Shown in pieces: positions 56,901 to 64,000 of a stretch of DNA of 64,000 nucleotides. The stretch is from Armigeres subalbatus (taxonomy: Eukaryota; Arthropoda; Insecta; Diptera; Culicidae): the NCBI RefSeq assembly GCF_024139115.2, contig NC_085140.1, positions 435,759,260-435,823,259 on the forward strand, read 5' to 3'. The position numbers and the translations under genes were made by a program. Below the pieces are notes generated by a model. It made no database searches, was not told where the DNA came from, and was given only the letters and a program-made list of their open reading frames with translations. Positions within the stretch are counted from its first letter, which is position 1. Each line of letters starts with the position of its first letter.

Positions 56901-57204
56901 TTCCTCATCCCCCAATAAACCTGAAATTAAAAAAAATAAAAGTTCCAAAAAATAAATGTAAAATTTCCCTTAATAGTGCAAAATTTCCAGTAACGCAAGG
57001 TTTTTTTTGTGCGATGTATTTCGCAATTTTATCTAGAAATCATCTTCATGCTGTAGTTGTGATTAGGTCGCCATCCAATAATTTCGATTCATAGATTTCA
57101 AGAAAATGAGAATAAAGGCTGCATAATTGTTCGATTTTCATAAGGCACGCCGATTTTTGTTTTACGACGGCAACGGCGAAGAAAATCGTCGGCTGCCAAG
57201 CACT
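56901..57204. other. Spacer, nothing recognised
   Basis: A-rich at 56920-56960 and otherwise AT-rich. GACGGCAACGGCGAAGAAAA near 57163-57182 is of unknown meaning. Confidence 0.5.
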
Positions 57205-57385
57205 AGTCTACCCAGAAGTCGGCCGTCTTAAATTCTAAAATGGCGCCAAACATTGATTTCCGGTTTCCACTCATCGAGCCCGTTACGTCATTCTAGCAAA
57301 CCGGAAGTCGACCATCTTGAATTTCAAAATTGCATCAAACACCAATTTCCGGCTTTCGATCATCGAGCCCATTCCGGCAATGCTC
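57205..57385. repeat. Tandem repeat, ~92-bp unit, two copies
   Basis: AAGTCGGCCGTCTTAAATT at about 57213 and AAGTCGACCATCTTGAATTT at about 57305 begin two units. Both contain CCAAACA-type and ATTTCCGG sequence and end CATCGAGCCCRTTMCG. The core is the reverse complement of the motif at 45225-45375. Confidence 0.8.
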
Positions 57386-57651
57386 AGTTTCCAAGTTTTT
57401 GTCAATCAAATAGACTGAGAACTTTTCACTTTAGTAATAATTCCATTGAAAAGGACTTGGAAAATGGTTTTTTTTTCGATGGTTTTTTCCCACGGATTTT
57501 CGAATTAATTCGGTTTTTTACGAGGTGCAAATCCCCCTCGTAAAAAAACCTGGGTGTAATAATTATATTGAAATAGATTTTAAATATAAAAAATATTGCA
57601 GGGTAAACCACGAACTTTTGTTATTTTGTTCAGATTCGAACTAGAAAAGTA
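57386..57651. other. Spacer with a small hairpin
   Basis: GGTTTTTTACGAGG near 57511 and CCTCGTAAAAAAACC near 57537 form a short stem. Nothing else was seen. Confidence 0.5.
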
Positions 57652-57905
57652 AATCGGGCTTGGTAGTCATATGGCTGCTTCTTCTGCCTCATACGCAGAA
57701 GGCCGTGGGTTCAATCCCAGGTCCGTTCCATTCTTCTACTTTGTATCTTTCTCTAAATTTCTCATGTTCTAGCAATCGCTAGAACTGGAAATGGATTTTG
57801 CGCCGTTTCCATTTCTATTCTATACCTTTAACTTAACTATTCTAGCAGTAACTGCTAGAATTGGAAATAAACGAAAAAGCTATACCCAATTCAGAAAATT
57901 CTATC
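57652..57905 (+). mobile_element. tRNA-Met-like SINE, plus-strand copy
   Basis: Head GGGCTTGGTAGTCATATGGC, anticodon-loop CTCATAC (CAT) between TCTGC and GCAGA, and B box GGTTCAATCCC. The body has TTTCTCATGTTCTAGCAATC and CTAGAACTGGAAATGG. The best-preserved of three copies (others 3545-3762 and 5105-5345). Confidence 0.85.
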
Positions 57906-58139
57906 AGTTGCGTTCTCCTAACCATCACACTGGCAGCTCGTGCGAGACAAGTGCAAAGATATATTCGGCTTGCAGTGGGCGAGTGATTGCATCATCATTT
58001 CTAAGTGCGCCTTGAATATGCATTTTCATATGATTTGATTCTTTTTCCGGCTTACCGATGAGACCCGATTTTTCTACAGTTAAGCTACCGTTTTTTCAAA
58101 ATATAATCAAAATTTGGATTAATCAATCATTAATCATTA

Positions 58140-58312
58140 ATCAGCTAAGCTGCGAAGGCCGACGGAATACCTTCTGAACTAAGTTGAAGGAAGCACCAGT
58201 GTAGCGTACTGAGGATCGTGGTTTCAAACCCCACCGAAGGAAAGTGGTTCCCACCAACACACTTTTCGAATTGAATCTTTCATGTGCTGTGCATATACAC
58301 ATCGAGTTTTCA
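58140..58312 (+). mobile_element. tRNA-like SINE fragment, degraded
   Basis: A T-arm-like GTGGTTTCAAACCCCAC (near 58220) with a degraded upstream part, then CATGTGCTGTGCATATACAC, which matches the downstream part of 48095-48262. Probably the same SINE family. Confidence 0.5.
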
Positions 58313-59545
58313 AAACATTATAAATTCAACTTGTCCAGTATTTTTGAATTGCTCTGTAGAACGTAACTGGCCCATATTTCTCCGACTTCTTATCGTTTTT
58401 TTTACCGTTTGGAAGTTCAATGGTTTCAATGGTGATCCCAAAATGTTCAAACATGTTTTGAACTGTTTCGAAACAAGCTTAAATAATTGGTTGATGCTCA
58501 TCTAAGATTTATCAATATCTACTCTCGTCTGGTACATTTGGTATCTGAAAAGCCACTAAATCAATCCCATTTATCAACGTTCATGTTCCTATACAACGGC
58601 TTATATCTCAACAATAAATTGCAAATGTGTATCTGATTAATCCGCACAAAACCCATTCACAGCTCGTTATCATTCGCGGAATATCTCGCAGTTTACACTC
58701 CGGATCAATTGTCCCGACTCGACGGTCGTTCATCCGATTGGTGTAAATTGATGAGATAAATTTACTCACCGACTTGGATGCAATCCAGCCAACCTCTCAG
58801 ACAGGCAAACATTCCTCACTATTCTTTCACACCCCCTATAGCGATCTCGCTCAGCAAATCGGAGATAAATATTTGCTTACCACAAGCAGACTGAATTTGG
58901 TAAACAAAAAAAAATATACGATCGCATGCACTCAAGCGCACAATCAACTCGCGGCGATCGCAGCTTAATTGATCATCGAACGGAGTAAGTACAATCGACA
59001 ACGTACGACAATCCACCAAGTCGGAAACGCAAATATATGAGTTGTAATTGAACAATATAATGACAACGACAACACCAACCGCGTCACGGCACAAACAGTG
59101 GTCGAAGCCAATACTAAATTGTGAAGATTTTACCTTGCCGAAAAACGTGGCACCCAAATTAAATTCACAGATTTGAAAAGATTCAAAGGTCATACAAGTT
59201 TTATACATTTGTTACGATATTTTCCTTGATTTTCCATAAAAAAATGTTTTTTGTTCAACTTTTTTCGATCACCCGCCACTGTACACCGCAATCGGGAATA
59301 ACTTTTGCTTATCGCCCTCGGCTCGACGTGGGATCATGGTCCTTTTGAAGAGCAAACAATAAATATTGGCATTATTATTATAATGGCCAATCCTAAAATG
59401 GAGCTCACCGATCGATCACAACCGTATGTCCTTTCACCTTTTGGCCGATTGTTCTGCCGCACAAAATTTACGACTCCCCCACATCGAGCGTACTCGCTCG
59501 CGGTGTTCTACAAAGCTTACCTTTCTGTTTCGTTTTCACTTTCAG
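58313..59545 (+). other. Presumed intron upstream of the exon
   Basis: No repeats with clear bounds. The end (59516-59545) is pyrimidine-rich and ends in CAG, fitting a 3' splice site. Open frames at 58284-58505 and 58819-59208 are unsupported. Confidence 0.6.
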
Positions 59546-59751
59546 ATTGCGTCAGGACAGCGAACTGCTCCTGTCGTCCCGGAACTGGTCCCAGCAGGAC
59601 CTCCAGCAGCTGTCCTCGTCCAACAATAGCATCGCGGACAACAACAGCTCGGAGAGCACATCCTCGACGGAGACGCTCAAGTGGTTGGGCTCGATGAGCG
59701 ACGTTTCGGAGGCGAGCCACGCCACCAGCATGTCCGCCCTGTCCAGTGCCG
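59546..59751 (+). CDS. Internal exon of an unidentified host gene (Ser-rich)
   Basis: The exon follows TTTTCACTTTCAG (acceptor) and ends before GTAAGT at 59752, a strong donor. It is 206 nt: one base completing an upstream codon, then 68 codons, then one base of the next. The product is rich in Ser (21 of 68) and Gln/Asn. It starts L-R-Q-D-S-E-L-L-L-S-S and contains T-L-K-W-L-G-S-M-S-D-V-S-E-A near residues 43-56. Codon use is strongly GC-ending, unlike the surrounding DNA. It looks like a conserved part of a cytosolic scaffold or signalling protein, but I do not recognise the gene. The first exon may be at 28770, unproven. Confidence 0.8.
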
Positions 59752-60437
59752 GTAAGTTCAGTCAAACTTTTACTTCTCTAGGAGGGGGGTCCCGTGAGAA
59801 GTCGAAATCGGAACGTGTCAGTCGCCGCGTGGATCGGAGGAGGTGTGCTAATTGACTGCGTACGACGGCGATGATGCGATGTTGACGACCCACGCAGTCA
59901 CCTTGGGCAAAATGGGTGGCGTGGAATCGCGCCCGGGTCAAATTAGTCCAATCAGTTTCGCGCGTACAATTGCTGGGTGGACAGTTCATTACGTTGCGCG
60001 AACGGATCGATCTGTACTTAGCTTGTTGGATCGGGTTGTATTGTAGCTTGTTACCTGGGAAGACCACACACACGGGGCTGGCTGGCTGGAGCTGTCGCGT
60101 CGGGTCTGTACTGGTTCCCAAGTGGAACGATGGCGACGACGATGTCGATGGCTGATGTCTGCCGGTGGTACGGACTCAACAGATTCAAGTTCGTTTTCAG
60201 GGGCGTAAGGGGTTTGTTGAAAAGGATTTTTTTTTCTCTTTGTACAAACAAGAAGCAAAAGAGGGAAATTATAGATTCTGAGGCATTTCTGTAAAACTGA
60301 TAGGTAACCAGAGCTACAATGAATCTTTCCAATGGTTTTTGGCATTTCAATATTCAAAATATTAGTAGAAGTTTAGACTTCTACAAAATTAATTTGTATA
60401 AACAGATATCCCCTCCACATGAAAAAAAATATATTAT
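59752..60437 (+). other. Presumed intron downstream of the exon
   Basis: Begins with the donor GTAAGTTCAG. Frames on both strands at 59852-60357 are open but unsupported. The GC content falls away from the exon. Confidence 0.6.
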
Positions 60438-60748
60438 CGCCAAGACACTTCTTCTTCTTCTTATTGGCATTACATCCCAACACTGGGATAGAGCCGCCTC
60501 GCAGATTAGTGTTCATTAAGCACTTCCACAGTTATTAACTGCGAGGTTTCTAAGCCAAGTTACCATTTTTGCATTCGTATATCATGAGGCTAACACGATG
60601 ATACTTTTATATGCCCAAGGAAGTCGAGACAATTTCCAAGCCGAAAATTGCCTAGACCGGCACCGGGAATCGAACCCAGCCACCCTCAGCATGGTCTTGC
60701 TTTGTAGCCGCGCGTCTTACCGCACGGCTAAGGAGGCGCCAAGACACT
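60438..60748 (-). mobile_element. Feilai-like SINE with 12-bp TSD, minus strand
   Basis: CGCCAAGACACT flanks both sides (60438-60449 and 60737-60748). On the plus strand it begins with the mirrored triplet tail (TTCTTCTTCTTCTTATTGGC) and ends with the mirrored head CGGCTAAGGAGG. The promoter's B box is seen as GGGAATCGAACCC. A full-length copy lying in the presumed intron after the exon. Confidence 0.93.
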
Positions 60749-62509
60749 AATAACAATAACTATTGAATACAGTTTCTCACAAACTGCCAACTGCATATTC
60801 CACAATCTGAACATTACGTTCCATATTGCATTTAAAATTTGTTTTCCTTTATTTGTATCGATTTTGATTGCTAATCCTTCGCACACCTCTGCCGTCAAAC
60901 TACAGCATCTCATTTGTCGATTCCATTTCAATTGGAACCAATCAGTGCAAAGTGGCCCGCCAGTAGTGCCGTTTTACGCATGATCGCGTACACACCGAGC
61001 CCACCCCATCGCGCGCTCGCTTATTGCCATCTAGCGCGCTCTGGTTCAGCGAGCTGGTCGCTGCTGCTGCTGCTGCTGCGATCAGCTTATTTTACACATT
61101 TTTTTTTCTTCTTTTTATGCTCGTCAAGCAGTGAGATAAATTTGCATTAACAGCTCAATTCATTTGGGCCACAACGACGTTGTCGCCGTAAAAGATGTTG
61201 TCCGAGGTTGGTCGATTCTTTCCATTCGCATTTGAGCTTTTTCGCTATGTTCCAATAGTTCGAGTCTTGAGGCTTCTCATTAGGCACTCATTGCTTCTAC
61301 CGACAACCGAACGACCAGCTCAATGGTCGATGTTGTATTTTTTTCCATTTTATTAAATATTTTCGTTCAGAAATGCATATCTGGTGGTTTGTTTTGTGCA
61401 CAGCGAGAGGTTTCTTGTTTTCGACTGAATTGAAATCACTCCTAGCTTGAAGCACGAGCACCTATTTACCTTTCAGATTAATTCTTTTTATTCAAGCACT
61501 CATTGTAAGCGGCAATTTGTGTTTTGTTCATAAAACGTTTATTTAGATGCGAGAAATTTGACCTTTCATTTATGAATTCAAGAAGATTTCCGCTTCCGAA
61601 GTGGACTTTCACTGTATAAATTATGAAAAAGCTGGAGGACCTTGAAGTGGACTCCTCAACCAACGAATCAATCAATCAGAATCTATTTAGCGTGTGAATT
61701 GCAATGAGTAGAACCCAAACCAGAAATGGTGAACCTGCAATCGTGATTCGTACTCGTTGCCGGCTCATTTAACTGACCAAGCTGGTGCCTGATTGTCGTT
61801 TGATTCGCCGCGTACACTTTTGCACCTCAAAGCTATACAATTTGAATCGCCGCATGATGGGTGTGGCCGGTAGTTTGTTCAACTGTTTATGAGATCATGT
61901 GCGCGCTATACAATTTATTCATTTTAACTTGAGTGGTGAGATTAGGTGTTCGCCAGTCACTGGTCAGTTCTGGAATGTTATCAAAGGGTAGTAACCGAAG
62001 CGGACCCATTCCGTTTGCATGCCGGAGGTTTAGGATAATTGAACACTAAGGAGGTCACTCTATTACATGCTTAGTGTAATAGAGATTTGCGTATTGATTG
62101 CTGATAATTGGATGAAAAGTGGTCTCATTATAGCACATTTTTGTTCTAATAGTTTAAGCAGCATTTTGGCTGGACATGTAGTGTATAAAATGTTTCAACG
62201 CATGGCGTTTTTCCGATTAGTAGCTCTATGGCTCATACATGACCTCAACAGAAAAATGGATGTATAAAACTGTACGATGGATAAAAGTGAACACTGTCTT
62301 CAGCAAAATTCCTTGAAATTAACTCCCCTAACAGGGAAGAATATCAGGTATGGGCGATCAAGACCTTCCGGCAACCCAGAACGTCATGAACGCGGTGTAG
62401 TTATGAAAAACAAAACATTAGGTATATTGGCAGCGGATTGTACTGTTTCAAAGTAATATTTTTATTTTAACGTATCCATAGAGTTACCGTATTATACAAT
62501 AAACTATTT
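60749..62509. other. Presumed intron, mostly unique
   Basis: A CTG microsatellite (about seven units) is at 61058-61079 within a GC-rich stretch (60950-61080). No other repeats or supported frames. Confidence 0.5.
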
Positions 62510-63245
62510 TTAATCTTACTCGGACGTCCTAAGCAATCTGAGCTATCTTTGTGCTAGGGACTTGAAATCTACAGCTGCAAAAAAGCTGTTTTTCGTAACT
62601 CTAAGTTGATTTGAGTATTCAGCCGAGTCCATTATTTCTGATAGAAGGTGAGAAAAAGACTGCAAGGTTTAAAGTACTCGAAGCTTTAATAAGCATTCAA
62701 TTGTATCCATTACATCTCCTGAGAGATCAACAAATATCGTAAAATCGTTGTGGTATATTCTGGGTCATCCAAACTGTTCTTTAGTAATTGACCTGAGATC
62801 TACAGCTGCAAGGAATTTCAGTACTCGTAATCTCGATATGCATTCAATTACCTTAGCAGCACACATGATCTCCATGAGCTACTGCAACTCATATGTGACC
62901 AGATTTAGTCACAATCAAGTTGTTGCAACCATTTTCGCCTAACTTGTGCTGCTCGGGTATATCTATTACACCTCCTGAGAGGTCAATAGATATCGTTAGA
63001 TATTTTTGGGCTATTCTGGGTCATCCAAACTTATCCTTGAGACTTGAAATCTACAGCTGCGAAAGTAGCTCTCTCGTCACTCAAAGTTTCTAAATGTATT
63101 GAACCATGAGTATTACATCTCCTGGAAGGACAACAGACACCGGAAGACAATTTTAGGAAATTTCCAGGTCATCCAAACTGTCTTTTAGCACAGAATCTAC
63201 GATCTTAAGCTTTTCTTGGCACTCAATGTCTCAAAATTTGTTCAA
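62510..63245. repeat. Diverged tandem repeat, 150-250-bp units
   Basis: The block ACATCTCCTGAGAGATCAAC, about 50 bases, then TCTGGGTCATCCAAACTG, then GAAATCTACAGCTGC recurs with starts near 62710, 62968 and 63114. A partial unit lies at about 62530-62600. Units differ in length and by many point changes, so the array is old. Confidence 0.8.
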
Positions 63246-63759
63246 ACCTGTTCATCACATCTAAATATTGGAAGGTAAAAGATTCCGCTAGATTGTTCTG
63301 GGATAGTATGAGCAAGCTAAACTGGGGTGGCATTGTGCATCTCGAATCGAATCACTCGATTCGTACGTTTTTGCATTCGTTTCGAAAAAATTGCGGCATT
63401 ATGTATTTCGTTCGACTTCATTCAGTCGCAGTACAAGATTTCGAATGGTGCTGTACTAGCTCAATCGAGTATGTTCTGTCAAACGAAATGTAAACAGAGA
63501 GAATAAGAGATAGCTGTCTCCGTGTTTAGTATGCCGCCCGCTGGAGAGACAACCTTCAGCGCATGGCGAATGTGAGTAAATAGAGAGAACAGTGTTGTCC
63601 TACACTCAGTGCGAAAAATTCTGCTCTTTGATTTTACTCCATCTAAACGATTTTATAGTCTTAACTAAATGAGTGCAACTAATAGAGGGATATTTGAATT
63701 TTCTAAATGTCATGTCAAACTATTGGAAAAATGCACACCAGAGCCACAGGAGCGCGCGC
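63246..63759. other. Spacer, nothing assigned
   Basis: Contains CGAATCGAATCACTCGATTC and similar TCGA-rich words near 63349-63368. No gene. Confidence 0.4.
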
Positions 63760-64000
63760 GCTGAAAATACACTCCAGTGAAAACACTCCAGTGTATTTTC
63801 AGCAGAGATGCATCCTGAACAGAACATGAGCCAAGAGCGTGCCTTGGTGTTCAAATTTTTGAACTCTGAACACAGTGCAGTGTGCACTGGGTTGGTACGC
63901 AAGCAAAACGATCATAATAACTAAGATTCCTTAGATTTGGAACTATGCAAAAACATACGAGCATGCTTGTTTTCTATCTGTTAGATGCCCACGTGTTCCA
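63760..64000. mobile_element. Left part of a hAT-like element, runs off the window
   Basis: A hairpin GCTGAAAATACACT / AGTGTATTTTCAGC (63760-63803) precedes CAGAGATGCATCCTGAACAG (about 63804-63823), the mirror of the right end seen at 22600-22616. From about 63917 to the end of the window it matches 22383-22461. The rest lies beyond the window. Confidence 0.65.

Overview
The window looks like a piece of chromosome from an aedine (culicine) mosquito, most likely Aedes. It is AT-rich and mostly non-coding, and it is packed with nested transposable elements. The clearest pointers are several copies of a tRNA-headed SINE with a GAA-triplet tail that matches what I remember of the Aedes SINE Feilai, and APE-type non-LTR retrotransposons of two kinds (RTE-like and R1-like). 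No bacterial operon, phage, CRISPR array or functional tRNA/rRNA gene was seen. The species call and all family names come from memory of motifs, not from a search.

Host gene content is very small. One internal exon is convincing: 59546-59751 (+), 206 nt, with a polypyrimidine-CAG acceptor and a GTAAGT donor, encoding 68 serine-rich residues. A possible 5' UTR and first coding exon lie at about 28300-28874 (+). If both belong to one gene, most of the window is a very large, transposon-filled intron on the plus strand. That link is inference.

Layout. 1-7700: a 145-bp tandem repeat, a 1.2-kb foldback element with ~537-bp arms (1525-2723), three SINE insertions and a foldback-like MITE. 7700-12100: mostly unrecognised sequence. 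12122-13563: a 5'-truncated RTE-like copy with 13-bp target-site duplications (TSDs). 14376-18944: a stack of DNA-transposon relics (one TA-flanked, one hAT-like) and two Feilai SINEs, one of which was itself split by a 2.3-kb insertion. 19200-22616: hairpins, GTGAGAAG-rich clusters and hAT-like MITEs. 22617-25975: a decayed R1-like element on the minus strand, cut off inside its reverse transcriptase. 26000-30800: mostly unique sequence, including the candidate first exon. 30850-36960: short-motif repeats and a 3.75-kb minisatellite with a 23-bp unit. 37250-41360: mostly unique. 41363-45130: SINEs and a decayed minus-strand RTE-like copy. 45200-51800: MITEs and GGCCGAA-rich repeats. 51826-55079: an almost full-length RTE-like element with 13-bp TSDs. 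55092-56900: an unexplained minus-strand ORF, then a second minisatellite with a 24-bp unit. 57200-64000: tandem repeats, SINEs, the host exon, and at the end the left part of a hAT-like element whose right part is seen at 22383-22616.

How the parts interact. The three RTE-like copies are at different stages of decay. 51826-55079 keeps its F-A-D-D active site and has only about three frameshifts. 12122-13563 is a truncated insertion with one frameshift. 42233-45130 has stops, frameshifts and a lost catalytic aspartate. SINEs are repeatedly nested in older repeats with clear TSDs, so an order of insertion can be read. The two minisatellites share a GGAATTCCTCC core. One has a 23-bp period, the other 24 bp, and both give long but almost certainly meaningless open frames.
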